The notes under the pieces: model-generated | What the model was told of the DNA's origin: nothing | What the model saw: only the letters and a program-made list of their open reading frames with translations | Database searches by the model: none | From: Panacagrimonas sp052389915 | Lineage (GTDB): Bacteria; Pseudomonadota; Gammaproteobacteria; Nevskiales; Nevskiaceae | Direction of reading: 5' to 3' | Length of the DNA stretch: 64,000 nucleotides | NCBI GenBank assembly: GCA_052389915.1 | Contig: JBQTHL010000077.1 | Span: 1-64,000, forward strand | Program-made: the position numbers and the translations under genes | In this document: in pieces, positions 1 to 9,115 of the stretch | Layout: the number at the start of each line of letters is the position of its first letter | How positions within the stretch are numbered: position 1 is the stretch's first letter

Positions 1-1601
1 TCTCGCATTGCGTGCAGTTCACCGAGCGTTATTACGAGATCTACGCTCACGTCAAGGACAAGGCGAAAGCGGCCGAGATCACCATGGGCGTGATGATGGC
101 GCCGTCGGTTCTCGGCATCTTCACCGACATCGTGGGCGTGTTCCTGATCGCGCTGGCGCCTATTCCCGCGATGGAGCGTTTCGCCCTGTTCTGCGGCATG
201 TGGTGCGTATGGCTGATCCCGACCGGCGTGGTCCTGATCTCTCTGCTGCTGGCGGCATTGCCGGCGCCGAAGAACGTCGAGCATCTGGTCGGCGGACACA
301 GCGCGAACGCAACCGGTTTCAACGCCATGTTCCTGGCCGTGCTCGAATGGATTTCCAAGCTCTCCTACGGCAGGAACGCGAAGATCACCGGGCCCATCGT
401 GGCGGTGGTAGCGGTGTTCGCGATTTTCGAGGCGCTCCAGATCAAGATCGGAAATCCGGTGGAGGGCAGCGGCCTGCTGTTCGACGACTCGGAGTACAAC
501 GAGGCGATTCGCCAGATCAACAAGAATTTCCCCGGCGTGAACACGCTGGAAATCGTGCTCGAAGCCAAGGACCCCAAGAACCCGGATCGCGTGGCCAAGC
601 TGGCGGACACCTTCGTCACTTCGCAGGCGCTTCAGAAGGGGCTGGAGAACGGCGACTTCCCGCCGCGCGCCACGCTTTCTTACGGCGACTATCTGGGCGA
701 GGCGCAGAGACTGTTCGCCGGCGGCAACCCCAAGTGGATGCCGGTCGATCCCACCAACGAACAGGTCAGCGCCGCGGCCATGGTGTCCATGGCCGGTTCG
801 AGTCCCAAGGCCTTTTCGCACGTCGCCGATTTCGAATTGCAGAATTCGACCATCTCGCTCTGGTACTCCGACAACAAGCAGGAGACGGTGGATGCAGCAC
901 TGGCTTCGGCCACCAAGGCGGTGGAAGCTGCGGGCCTCGATCACGATGCCTTCAGAATCCGGCTCGGCACCGGCACCATCGCGCTGCAGCAGGCCATGAA
1001 CAACGTGGTGGACCGCTTCCACTACGTCATCATCTCCTGCCTGTCGATCGTCATCGGCATCGGGTGCAGTCTGGCGTATCGCTCGGTGGTGGCGGCGTTG
1101 ATCCTGCTGATTCCGGTCAACCTCGCCAACTTCGTGCTGACCGCGACCATTCACCTCATGGGCGTGGGCCTCGACATCAACACCTTGATGGTTGCGGCCA
1201 TCGGCGTAGGCGTCGGTATCGACTACGGCATCTATCTGCTGTCGCGAATCTGCGAGGAGTACCACGCGCAGGACGGCGACTGGGGGCGTGCGATCACGGC
1301 GTCCATCACCACGACCGGCAAGGCCATCATGTTCACCGCCATCATCATGCTCATGGGCATCGCGCCCTGGCCCCTCATGTCCGAACTGAAGTTCATGGCG
1401 GACATGGGTTTGCTGCTGATGATGATCATGGCCATCAACATGGTGCTCGCACTGGTCGTGCTGCCCCTGCTGGTTTTTCTCATCAAGCCCAGCTTCGTGA
1501 AGAGCAAGGACTTGTTCGTCGGAGAGGGCGTGGACCTGTCGCTGTTCACCGACGTCGGCGAGCACGACGGGCCGGGCAGAACGCTCGCTCCGGCGAAATA
1601 A
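1..1601 (+). CDS. MMPL/RND-family exporter, C-terminal part (5' end outside window)
   Basis: The reading frame is open from the first base, so about 530 C-terminal residues are visible. MMPL/RND exporters of this type are usually 750-1000 residues long. The visible part ends the first membrane bundle (three hydrophobic helices within the first 145 residues), has one large periplasmic loop (about residues 150-335), and then five closely spaced helices. The motif GVGIDYGIYLLSR, in the helix near residue 405, carries the Asp-Tyr pair that MMPL transporters use in proton relay. The gene is followed by a YCF48-like protein, a DUF1302 barrel and a DUF1329 protein, a recurrent neighbourhood in gammaproteobacteria. 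That suggests export or trafficking of a hydrophobic molecule across the envelope; the substrate is unknown. Confidence 0.88.
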   Translation, partial: SHCVQFTERYYEIYAHVKDKAKAAEITMGVMMAPSVLGIFTDIVGVFLIALAPIPAMERFALFCGMWCVWLIPTGVVLISLLLAALPAPKNVEHLVGGHSANATGFNAMFLAVLEWISKLSYGRNAKITGPIVAVVAVFAIFEALQIKIGNPVEGSGLLFDDSEYNEAIRQINKNFPGVNTLEIVLEAKDPKNPDRVAKLADTFVTSQALQKGLENGDFPPRATLSYGDYLGEAQRLFAGGNPKWMPVDPTNEQVSAAAMVSMAGSSPKAFSHVADFELQNSTISLWYSDNKQETVDAALASATKAVEAAGLDHDAFRIRLGTGTIALQQAMNNVVDRFHYVIISCLSIVIGIGCSLAYRSVVAALILLIPVNLANFVLTATIHLMGVGLDINTLMVAAIGVGVGIDYGIYLLSRICEEYHAQDGDWGRAITASITTTGKAIMFTAIIMLMGIAPWPLMSELKFMADMGLLLMMIMAINMVLALVVLPLLVFLIKPSFVKSKDLFVGEGVDLSLFTDVGEHDGPGRTLAPAK

Positions 1602-1663
1602 GGCTCACGGCAACAGCGCCGACGATTGCGATATTCACCAGAAAAATTTGAAGAGGAAGCACC

Positions 1664-2626
1664 GTGCGAAGCGATATGCCGTTCAAGATGGTCCTCAACG
1701 CAGGCCTGATCGTGCTCTGTGCGGGTGCGGTTGGTCCCGTGAGTGCCGCCGCGCCCATCGAAGTGGTGCATTCCGGAACGATGCATCAGGCACTGTTTGC
1801 CATCGCCTTCGATGGCGATAGCGGCATCGCAGTCGGCGCCGCCGGTGAGGCGCAGACCACGCAGGACGGCGGCAAGACCTGGAAGCAATCCAAGCTTCCG
1901 ACGGAATTTTCCCTGCTCGGCGTGCACACCGATTCGGCGCGCAGCCTTGCCGTCGGGCAGACCGGCACCGTCGTGCTGAAAGAGGGTGGTGGGCAATGGG
2001 CCAAGGTCGAGTCCGGCACGCAGAAGCGCTTGTTCGCGGTGGAAAGCAACAGCGAAGGGCTGGCGGTGGCGGTCGGTGAATTCGGGGCGCTGCAATTGTC
2101 GGAAGACGGCGGAAAGTCCTGGCACTCGCTGAGCCTGGACTGGAATCAGATCGGCACCGACGGCGGTGCAGAACCGCATCTTTACGGCGTCGACATTGGC
2201 TCCAAGGGCGCCATCACGGTCACCGGAGAATTCGGTCTGGTGCTGCGCTCCGCGGATCACGGCCGAAACTGGACCGTCCAGAGCAAGGGCACCGCCTCGG
2301 TGTTCGCGGTCAAGATCCGTGACGACGGCATCGGCTTCGCCGTGGGACAGGACGGCTATGCGCTGAAGACCACCGACTACGGCGTGAACTGGACCTGCAT
2401 CGATCTCGGCAGCAAGGCGATTCTCAACGGCGTGCATTCCTCTGCCGACGGGAAAGTGGTCGTGACCGCGATGCGCGAAATGATCGTCAGCGACGACGAC
2501 GGCGCGAGTTGGAAGAGCGTCAACGATCCGAAGGTGACCACGGTTTGGTACGTCGGCGTGGGTGCATCGAATCAGGCGGTCATCGCGGTCGGGCAGTCGG
2601 GCAACATCATCCGCGTCGGTAGCTGA
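1664..2626 (+). CDS. Exported YCF48/BNR-like beta-propeller protein
   Basis: A 320-residue protein starting at GTG, 5 nt after a purine-rich AGAGGAAG ribosome site. An N-terminal signal peptide ends near AAA at residues 27-30. The rest is a series of roughly 40-residue repeats with Asp-box-like cores (QDGGKTWKQS, EDGGKSWHSL, DHGRNWTVQS, DYGVNWTCID, DDGASWKSV), typical of sialidase/BNR and Ycf48-type propellers. The family is named after a photosystem assembly factor, but in heterotrophs the role is not established. It sits between the RND exporter and the DUF1302 barrel with short gaps, so it is probably a periplasmic partner of that pair. No catalytic residues can be assigned. Confidence 0.85.
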   Translation: MRSDMPFKMVLNAGLIVLCAGAVGPVSAAAPIEVVHSGTMHQALFAIAFDGDSGIAVGAAGEAQTTQDGGKTWKQSKLPTEFSLLGVHTDSARSLAVGQTGTVVLKEGGGQWAKVESGTQKRLFAVESNSEGLAVAVGEFGALQLSEDGGKSWHSLSLDWNQIGTDGGAEPHLYGVDIGSKGAITVTGEFGLVLRSADHGRNWTVQSKGTASVFAVKIRDDGIGFAVGQDGYALKTTDYGVNWTCIDLGSKAILNGVHSSADGKVVVTAMREMIVSDDDGASWKSVNDPKVTTVWYVGVGASNQAVIAVGQSGNIIRVGS

Positions 2627-2702
2627 AACAGGTTTGCGGACCGCTTTTTGGGGCCTCGCATTTCCGCGAGGCAATACGAAAACGTCAGGAAGGAGAGAGA
2701 AC

Positions 2703-4799
2703 ATGAAAAAGGTGGAAGGGAAACTGTTGCGTCTGAGCGCCATTGCGCTCGCTGCGGCCGCTACATTCGGTTCGGTTCCTGCGACGGCACAGGACGAGGG
2801 GGGGGGCGAGGAAGGTGGCGGCTTCTTCGGCGATCTCGGAATCGCCTTCAGCGGATTCATCCGCTTCGACTCGGCGGTCCGCACGGACAGCGACGAGAAT
2901 CCGAACAACCTGCGCGGCAACCCGTTCAACGGCAAGTCGCAGCCGCGCGCATCGGGCTTGCCGCTGCGGGATCAGCTCGGCAGCATCATCGATCCGAACG
3001 AGCGTCTGCGCATCGACGAGGCCATCGGTAATCTGCTGACAGCTCTCAATGCCAACGACGTCGGCATCCTCCGGGACAACGCCACTCGCGACACGCCTCC
3101 GTCGAACAACGACTTCAATCTCAACGTGCTGCGCGGCAAGTTCGATCTCGGCGTCACCTTTTCGCCGACACTCCAGCTTTATGCCAGCATTCGCACCATC
3201 TACGACTTCGGCAATTACGACAACTGGAATCCGGACTCGGTCGATTCGCTGGGCAGCATGTCGGACCCCGGAGGCTTTGGCACAGGCGAGCCGGAGTTTT
3301 TCGAGACCAACAGCGGCAACGGCAACAGCGGCGACTGTTTCAATCCGCTCGAAGTCTGCGGAGAGAAGTACATGGCGGACTTCACGGCGCTATATCTCGA
3401 CCTTACCGCCGGTCCGGTTCTCGTCCGTGTAGGCCAGCAGCAGATCGCCTGGGGCCAGGCCTTGTTCTTCCGTGTGTTCGATGTGCCCAACGGCCTCGAC
3501 CTGCGTCGTCACCTGATTCTCGACGATGCGCTGGAGGAATACGCGGACGAGCGCGTGGCCTCTCCCGGTATCCGCGTGACCTGGCAGGCCACGGACCAGT
3601 GGGAAGTGGATACGTACGCGCAGATGTTCGTCCCCACCACCTTCCCGACGCCCAACACACCCTACAACGTCATTCCAGCGCAGTTCACGGTCGTCGACCA
3701 GTACGAGAACGGTTACGACGACGAGTTCAACTACGGTATTCGCGTGCGCGGCAACTTCGGCAATTGGGGCGTGCAGTTCATCGCTACCCAGCGCTGGAAT
3801 CACGAAGGGCTCTTCCGCTGGACCGAGTCCAATCAGCGCACCGACGTGCCGGGCATTCCCGGCTCCGGCAATGCGGTCATGAACACCCCGCTGGAAGTCG
3901 ACCCCTCCGGCGTGTGGTCGGCGGCCGAGTGGTTCACCTACGCCGGCATGGTTCGCCTCGACGGTGTGGAGGGCTTGAACACGCTGGTGCGGGAATTCAG
4001 GGGCGACCAGCCTGCGGGCTTGTTCCTCGGAGAAGGGGCGGGTGCGGGTTCGCTGTTTGCCACCGAGGTCACCAACGAGTCCGAGGCCACACGCGAGCTG
4101 GACCTGTTCTTCACCCTGGCCGGCGGAAAGCTTGTGGACCCGCTGCGCGGTGGCGGCGGTCTGCGTGGCTGGCTGGCGCACGAGTACGACCAGGAAGAGG
4201 TTTATGGCGCCGGCGTGAGCTACGTGGTGGAAGCCGAGCCCGGATCGCTGCTCGACCAGCTCATCATCAACCTGGAAACCAGCTACATCCCGGATCGCCT
4301 GTTTACCGAGAAATCGCTGTCCAGGTTCTACACCAAGTCCGACGAGAGCGTGACGGCCCTGGTGATGGAAAAATACCAGCGCTTCAACGAGGATTTCCCG
4401 GCGACCTACATGGTGTTCCAGGCCATCCACAAGACCGAGTCCGATCTGTTCGGCCGTCATCTGAGTTGCCACGGCGGAACGGGCGGCAGTCCTGGATCGG
4501 CTTCGGGTGACGGCAACAAGCAGTGTGAACCCTTGAAGGGCGGATTTACTGCGGTGGTGCTCGCAGCCCTGCAACCGTTCCCGAACTACATCTATCGCCT
4601 GTCCGGTGCAGCGCTGCTGGACGTGAGAGGCGGTCTGCTGGTTCAGGGCGGGTTCCGCTGGAGCCCGGGCAACGACATCACCATCGACTTCATCTACAAC
4701 TACCTGGACGGCGGCCTGTACGGCGACAAGAACGAGAACATCATCGAGACCATCGACTTCGCGGACGAAGCCGTGGTGCGCCTGGCGTATCAGTTCTGA
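2703..4799 (+). CDS. DUF1302 family outer-membrane beta-barrel protein
   Basis: About 698 residues. I chose the ATG at 2703 because it follows AGGAAGGAGAGAGA, and because the product then begins with a clean signal peptide (MKKVEGKLLRLS, cut near ATAQ at residue 30). The open frame extends further upstream but lacks signals there. The mature protein is rich in alternating aromatic and polar strands and Gly/Asn turns and ends in VRLAYQF, the terminal aromatic signature of an outer-membrane barrel. DUF1302 proteins are usually encoded beside DUF1329 proteins and MMPL exporters, as here. A low-complexity EGGGEEGGG stretch follows the signal peptide. Function is inferred: an outer-membrane channel or receptor for a hydrophobic substrate. 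Confidence 0.88.
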   Translation: MKKVEGKLLRLSAIALAAAATFGSVPATAQDEGGGEEGGGFFGDLGIAFSGFIRFDSAVRTDSDENPNNLRGNPFNGKSQPRASGLPLRDQLGSIIDPNERLRIDEAIGNLLTALNANDVGILRDNATRDTPPSNNDFNLNVLRGKFDLGVTFSPTLQLYASIRTIYDFGNYDNWNPDSVDSLGSMSDPGGFGTGEPEFFETNSGNGNSGDCFNPLEVCGEKYMADFTALYLDLTAGPVLVRVGQQQIAWGQALFFRVFDVPNGLDLRRHLILDDALEEYADERVASPGIRVTWQATDQWEVDTYAQMFVPTTFPTPNTPYNVIPAQFTVVDQYENGYDDEFNYGIRVRGNFGNWGVQFIATQRWNHEGLFRWTESNQRTDVPGIPGSGNAVMNTPLEVDPSGVWSAAEWFTYAGMVRLDGVEGLNTLVREFRGDQPAGLFLGEGAGAGSLFATEVTNESEATRELDLFFTLAGGKLVDPLRGGGGLRGWLAHEYDQEEVYGAGVSYVVEAEPGSLLDQLIINLETSYIPDRLFTEKSLSRFYTKSDESVTALVMEKYQRFNEDFPATYMVFQAIHKTESDLFGRHLSCHGGTGGSPGSASGDGNKQCEPLKGGFTAVVLAALQPFPNYIYRLSGAALLDVRGGLLVQGGFRWSPGNDITIDFIYNYLDGGLYGDKNENIIETIDFADEAVVRLAYQF

Positions 4800-4855
4800 A
4801 GGTCTTCGGCGGGTATCCGTCGACGGTTTGTTGACGTAAGTGGAAGTAATTCAGG

Positions 4856-4888
4856 CGGCCCTCGGTGCAACCCGAGGGCCGTTTTTTT
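4856..4888 (+). terminator. Rho-independent terminator after the DUF1302 gene
   Basis: A perfect 10-bp stem (CGGCCCTCGG with CCGAGGGCCG) closes a 6-nt loop and is followed by seven T residues. It lies between the DUF1302 and DUF1329 genes. The downstream DUF1329 gene therefore needs read-through or its own promoter within the 42 nt before its start. Confidence 0.9.
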
Positions 4889-4930
4889 GTCTGAACGACA
4901 TCGCGCACGAACGTACCGGAAATATCGAAG

Positions 4931-6310
4931 ATGAACATCACCCGTTTTGATCGAGGTTTTTCGCGCCGCAAGTTCTTGCGTGATGCCGGTCGCGGTGTGC
5001 TGGGCACCGGCGTGCTGATGCCGCTGTGGGACGCCATTGCCGCAACCGGCGACATCAGCAAGGCCTACCCCGACGAACTGCTCTCCATCGAGGGTTTTAC
5101 CAAGGGCAGGATCAAGACCGGCGACTACATCACGTCGGCGAACGTCGAGCTGGTGAAGAACCTGCTGGAGCCGATCCGCTACGAGCAGATTCTCAAGCAC
5201 GGGCGCAAGCTCAAGATCGTCAAGACCACCACCGACGTGATGCGCCTGTCGCCCTGGGAATACATCGAGGCCACGCTGTCCAACGCCGGCAAGGGTCGGT
5301 TCGACGACAAGCGCAACGTGGTGGGGCCGGACGGCGGGCCCTGGATAGGTGGCAACCCCTTTCCCGATCCCAAGACCGGTCTCGAACTGTTTGCCGGCCA
5401 GACCCTGAGCTGGGGCAGGCACGACGCGTCGTTCTACGCCATCACCGCGTACGCCATGAATTCCGCGGGCCAGCCGCGTTTCAAGTACACCGGCGGCTGG
5501 GCCGAGATGTCGCCGGTGGCGCGCGTGACCATGGAGCCCAAGCCTTATTGGCCGGAGCACAAGGACAAGCTGCGTTTCCAGTCGGTGTTTTTCCTCACGC
5601 CCAACAATTTTCGCGGCACATCGTTTCTGAACATCTGGGCCTACGACCACAGCACCTTTCCGGAGCTGTACGGCTATGTCGCCGACTTCAAGCGCATCCG
5701 CCAGTTCCCGACCGACCAGCGTTTCGAACCGCTGCTGCCGGGGCTCTCGCTATATCTCTCCGACGCCTGGGCCGCGGGCGATCCGCTGCACACCTGGAGC
5801 GGTTACAAGATCGTCGGCCGCGGGCCGTTCCTGGCCGGCCTGTCGGAGAGCTGGAATGCCGAGCATCCCAACTGGGAGCACAAGACCCACGGCGGCGGGC
5901 AGGGCAAGACATTTTGGGACGCGAACGTTGAGCTGATTCCGGAAGCCATCGTTGTCGAAGCCCAGCCCACCGGATTCCCGCGCGCGCCGGTATCGAAGAA
6001 GCAGGTCTGGTTCGATGCGCGCAACTCGGTCGTGGTCGGCATGGTGACCTACGACCGGCGCGATAAACCATTCCGCTCCTTTGACGGCGCCTATTCCCTG
6101 TACGAATCGGGCGCCAACAAGAAGATGGACGGCAAGCATCCGTACTGGAGCTGGTGCCACGTCACCGCCTCCGACATCCAGACCGGAGACGTGACGCGCC
6201 TCGAACAGGTCAAGGCGCACGACGTGATTCACGCCAGCGGTGCCAATGATCCGAAGATGTACGAGAACTATCTGACCCACAACGCGTTGCGCAAGCTCGG
6301 CACGAGCTGA
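4931..6310 (+). CDS. DUF1329 family protein with Tat-type signal
   Basis: A 459-residue protein of the DUF1329 family, whose fold resembles LolB/LppX lipid carriers; family members are periplasmic or outer-membrane associated. The N-terminus contains FSRRKFLRDAG followed by a hydrophobic stretch, which fits a twin-arginine export signal rather than an ordinary Sec peptide. Family hallmarks include the GPDGGPWIGGNPFPDP segment, the YWPEHKDKLRF segment and the late PYWSWCHVTASDIQ region. A strong terminator lies upstream, so its output may be set separately from the DUF1302 gene. Together with the DUF1302 barrel and the exporter it probably moves a hydrophobic compound. Tat export might indicate folding with a cofactor in the cytoplasm, which is speculation. 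Confidence 0.88.
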   Translation: MNITRFDRGFSRRKFLRDAGRGVLGTGVLMPLWDAIAATGDISKAYPDELLSIEGFTKGRIKTGDYITSANVELVKNLLEPIRYEQILKHGRKLKIVKTTTDVMRLSPWEYIEATLSNAGKGRFDDKRNVVGPDGGPWIGGNPFPDPKTGLELFAGQTLSWGRHDASFYAITAYAMNSAGQPRFKYTGGWAEMSPVARVTMEPKPYWPEHKDKLRFQSVFFLTPNNFRGTSFLNIWAYDHSTFPELYGYVADFKRIRQFPTDQRFEPLLPGLSLYLSDAWAAGDPLHTWSGYKIVGRGPFLAGLSESWNAEHPNWEHKTHGGGQGKTFWDANVELIPEAIVVEAQPTGFPRAPVSKKQVWFDARNSVVVGMVTYDRRDKPFRSFDGAYSLYESGANKKMDGKHPYWSWCHVTASDIQTGDVTRLEQVKAHDVIHASGANDPKMYENYLTHNALRKLGTS

Positions 6311-6331
6311 GCGGTCGGGGTTACGAGCAGA

Positions 6332-6425
6332 GTAGGGTGCTGATGAAGCCGCGCTGTTTGCGGCGCAATCGCACCGGGGATGCCCGTCATGGTGCGATTC
6401 GGCTATCGCCTTATCAGCACCCTAC
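6332..6425. repeat. Palindromic REP-type element, family A, copy 1
   Basis: The outer ends, GTAGGGTGCTGAT and ATCAGCACCCTAC, are near-perfect inverses (an extra T lies inside the right arm). A second inner pair, GGTGCGAT and ATCGCACC, also occurs. The element fills the gap between two convergent genes and overlaps the stop of the rhodanese gene. A close second copy lies at 15940-16041. Confidence 0.85.
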
Positions 6426-6796
6426 GTCTCCGTCGGCAACAGGCTGCTCAGCGCCTTCCATCCGCCGTCCACACTGACAACGTTCGAATAGCCCATCTGT
6501 CCGAGCGCGTGCGCCGCCAGCGCAGAGCGAAAACCGCCGCCGCAATACAGGTACAACGGCTGGTTCTTGTCGGGATGCAGCTTCTCGATATCGCGCTCGA
6601 TCACGCCCTTGCCGATGTGTTCCGCGCCCCTGACGTGACCGGCGGCAAATTCGCTTTCCTCGCGCACGTCGATCAGCGCGGCTTCGGGATGCGCTTGCAG
6701 TTCGGCCTGAAGTTGTGCGGCCGCGATTTCATGAACCTCGCGGCGCGCCGCTTCAACCAAGGCTAGGAACGCTGGTGAGTGTTGTGTGGTGGCCAT
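6422..6796 (-). CDS. Single-domain rhodanese-like protein
   Basis: A 124-residue protein starting at the ATG that precedes ATTQHSP; the open frame continues upstream without a good start. It has the CDC25/GlpE-like rhodanese layout: IDVREESEFAAGHVRGAEH (residues 42-60), then the active-site loop CGGGFRS with the nucleophile at Cys85, then a C-terminal helix and VDGGWKAL. The protein should transfer sulfane sulfur in the cytoplasm or bind small thiophilic molecules. It stands alone on the minus strand between two plus-strand operons, so context gives no pathway. The stop codon lies inside a palindromic repeat. Confidence 0.9.
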   Translation of the reverse strand: MATTQHSPAFLALVEAARREVHEIAAAQLQAELQAHPEAALIDVREESEFAAGHVRGAEHIGKGVIERDIEKLHPDKNQPLYLYCGGGFRSALAAHALGQMGYSNVVSVDGGWKALSSLLPTET

Positions 6797-6899
6797 GGCA
6801 AAACGATCTCGACAGTAAACCCGGCGGCTGGATTTTAATGCTCGCTGCTGCGCAAGATGCCGCTTAACCCTGAGCTTCACAAAAGGAGAACCGTCTCGG

Positions 6900-7652
6900 A
6901 TGAATCTAGGGCGAAACTGGACGAGCGGCCTGGCCGCGATTCTGCTTTGCGGTGCGGCGATGGCCCAGAAGGATCCTGTCGGCAAGGCTATCGATGCCAC
7001 CCTGGAAGCCAATCGCGCCGCGCGCGCCTCGCAGCAGACCGTCGACAAGCTCGACGACCAGACCAAAGGAATGCTGGAACGCTACCGCTCGGCGAGCTGG
7101 CAGGCGCAGCAGCTGGAGGTCTACGCCGATCAGCTTGGCGAACTGGTGGCTGCACAGGACCTGGAGCGTGCATCACTCGATCGCCAGATCGTGGAAATGG
7201 AACGCACCGAGCGCGAACTGCTGCCGTTGATGCGACGCATGGTCGAGGGCCTGGAAAAATTCATCGCGCTGGATTTGCCGTTCCTCGCCACGGAACGCAG
7301 CGAGCGGCTCGACGCACTGAAGAAACTGATGATCGATCCCGAAGCCAACAACGCGGAGAAATTCAGGCGCGTGCTCGAAGCCTGGCAGATCGAAACCGAA
7401 TACGGCCGCTCTCTGGGCACGGAGCGCATGCAGGTCGAAGGGCGCGCGGTGGACGTGCTGAGAGTCGGGCGTACCGCGCTGTACTACCTGTCCGCGGACG
7501 GCAAGCAGGCCGGCATCTGGGATGCGGCTGCCAAGGCCTGGCAGGAGCTGCCGCACAAGCACGTGGCCGAGGTGCGGCACGGCCTGCGAATGGCGCGCGA
7601 AACGGCGGCGCCGGATTTGCTGCGGCTGCCAATGCCGGGAGTGGGGTCGTGA
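6900..7652 (+). CDS. DUF3450 periplasmic protein of a TonB2-type operon
   Basis: A 250-residue protein with a clear signal peptide (cut near AMAQ, residue 22) and a mostly helical coiled-coil body, followed by a conserved C-terminal segment (VGRTALYYLSADGKQAGIWD). This is the DUF3450 family, which characteristically leads operons with TtpC, ExbB, ExbD, TonB and a TPR protein, as here. The start follows AAAAGGAGAA at a suitable distance. The stop overlaps the GTG start of the next gene, indicating translational coupling. Its likely job is to support the periplasmic part of the TonB2 energy-transducing complex; no enzymatic motif is visible. Confidence 0.88.
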   Translation: MNLGRNWTSGLAAILLCGAAMAQKDPVGKAIDATLEANRAARASQQTVDKLDDQTKGMLERYRSASWQAQQLEVYADQLGELVAAQDLERASLDRQIVEMERTERELLPLMRRMVEGLEKFIALDLPFLATERSERLDALKKLMIDPEANNAEKFRRVLEAWQIETEYGRSLGTERMQVEGRAVDVLRVGRTALYYLSADGKQAGIWDAAAKAWQELPHKHVAEVRHGLRMARETAAPDLLRLPMPGVGS

Positions 7653-9115
7653 GCGTTACGGCCGAAAGAATCACGCAAAGGCGCGAAGAAAAGCGCAAAG
7701 GCGCGAAGAAAAAAATAGGAGAATTCTTTTTCTTTGCGTCCTTTGCGTCTTTTTCTCCTTTGCGCCTTTGCGTGATTCTTGTGGCTTTTGCTGGTGACTT
7801 GGTAGCTCTCCCCGTGCACGCCCAGACCGGCATGGACGAACTGCTCCAGCAAATCCAGCAGGGCTCGCGCGCGACCGCCAAGTTGAACGCCGAGCGCGAG
7901 CAGCGCTTCCTGCGTAACAAGAATGAGCAGGCTGCGCTCCTCGCGAAAGCCGAGGCCGATTTCGCCGCCGCCAACGCGCGCGTCAACCAGGCCAAGTCGA
8001 AATTTGCCGCAGGCCAGACCGGGATCGCGGAACTCAAGAAGCGCCTGACCGAGAGAGTCGGCGACACCGGCCAGATGTATGCGGCGGTCGCGCAGTCCGC
8101 TGCCCAATTCCGCAGCCAGGTCGCCGACTCGCTGGTGACCCCGCAGTTTCCCGACCGCTTGAAGTTCCTGGATCGCGTCGCGCTCGGCGGCGAAATTCCG
8201 GCGGTCGCCGATCTCGAACAACTCTGGTTCCTCTACGCACAGGAAGCAGCCGAGAGCGGACGGGTCGCGCGCTTTGAGGCCGATGTCGTCGATGCGCTCG
8301 GCGAGACCGCGAAAACCGAGGTCGTGCGACTCGGCCTGTTCACCGCGCTGAGTGCGGACGGATATCTCGTCCTGCCACCGGGCTCGACGCAATTGCAGAT
8401 GCTGCCGCGTCAGCCGGGTGCCGATACCTCGCTGGCGCGCGATTTCATCGAGGCGACCGAAGGTCTGCACACGGTGCCGATCGATCCATCGCGCGGCGAT
8501 CTGCTGCGACTCATCGCCGAGCGTCCGACCGTGACCGAGCGCATCCACCAGGGTGGTGCAGTGGGTTACGTCATCATCGTCATCGGTGCGATCGGTGCGG
8601 CGCTTGCCGCGTACCAGTTCGTGTACCTGCTGCTGGTCGGCCGGCGCGTGCGGGCGCAGCTTGCCGACGTCGCGCAGCCGCGTGACGACAATCCGCTGGG
8701 CCGTGTGCTGTCCTGCTTCAGGGGAGATCCCACGACGCAAGACCCCGAGGTGCTGGAGACACGACTGTCCGAAGCCGTGCTGCGCGAAACGCCCAGGCTG
8801 GAGCGTTTTCAGTCCCTGTTGCGCATGATCGTCGCGGCCGGTCCTCTGCTGGGTCTGCTCGGCACCGTGATCGGCATGATTATCACCTTCCAGGTCATCA
8901 CCGAAGTCGGCGCCGGCGATCCCAAGCTCATGGCCGGCGGCATCTCGCAGGCGATGATTGCTACGGCGCTGGGCCTCGTCATCGCCATTCCGCTGCTGTT
9001 CGTGAACAGTTTCCTGATGGCGCGATCGCGCACGCTCACGCAGATTCTCGACGAGCAGGCCGCGGGGCTGCTGGCGCAACGGCTGGAAGGACACGGTGGT
9101 CGCGTCCATGCTTGA
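7649..9115 (+). CDS. TtpC-like MotA/TolQ/ExbB family protein with long periplasmic N-domain
   Basis: About 488 residues if started at the GTG that overlaps the preceding stop. The N-terminal 50 residues are unusual: residues 7-44 are translated from a palindromic repeat (7666-7780) and read as a basic stretch followed by a hydrophobic one, ending in LPVHAQ, which looks like a signal-peptidase site. Next come a coiled-coil region (about residues 60-160), a periplasmic domain, one membrane helix near 310, and the MotA/TolQ/ExbB channel core (AAGPLLGLLGTVIGMIITF and the paired helix). This is the layout of TtpC from Vibrio TonB2 systems. It should work in the inner membrane with the ExbB, ExbD and TonB encoded downstream. 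The exact start is uncertain because of the repeat. Confidence 0.85.
   Translation: MSVTAERITQRREEKRKGAKKKIGEFFFFASFASFSPLRLCVILVAFAGDLVALPVHAQTGMDELLQQIQQGSRATAKLNAEREQRFLRNKNEQAALLAKAEADFAAANARVNQAKSKFAAGQTGIAELKKRLTERVGDTGQMYAAVAQSAAQFRSQVADSLVTPQFPDRLKFLDRVALGGEIPAVADLEQLWFLYAQEAAESGRVARFEADVVDALGETAKTEVVRLGLFTALSADGYLVLPPGSTQLQMLPRQPGADTSLARDFIEATEGLHTVPIDPSRGDLLRLIAERPTVTERIHQGGAVGYVIIVIGAIGAALAAYQFVYLLLVGRRVRAQLADVAQPRDDNPLGRVLSCFRGDPTTQDPEVLETRLSEAVLRETPRLERFQSLLRMIVAAGPLLGLLGTVIGMIITFQVITEVGAGDPKLMAGGISQAMIATALGLVIAIPLLFVNSFLMARSRTLTQILDEQAAGLLAQRLEGHGGRVHA
7666..7780. repeat. Palindromic repeat, family B, copy 1 (inside a coding frame)
   Basis: Perfect 19-bp inverted ends (AAGAATCACGCAAAGGCGC and its complement) enclose a centre with further AAAGGCGCGAAG/CTTTGCG pieces. 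The length is a multiple of codons in effect: the frame of the TtpC-like gene is open right across it. A second copy with the same ends lies at 19057-19161. Confidence 0.93.
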
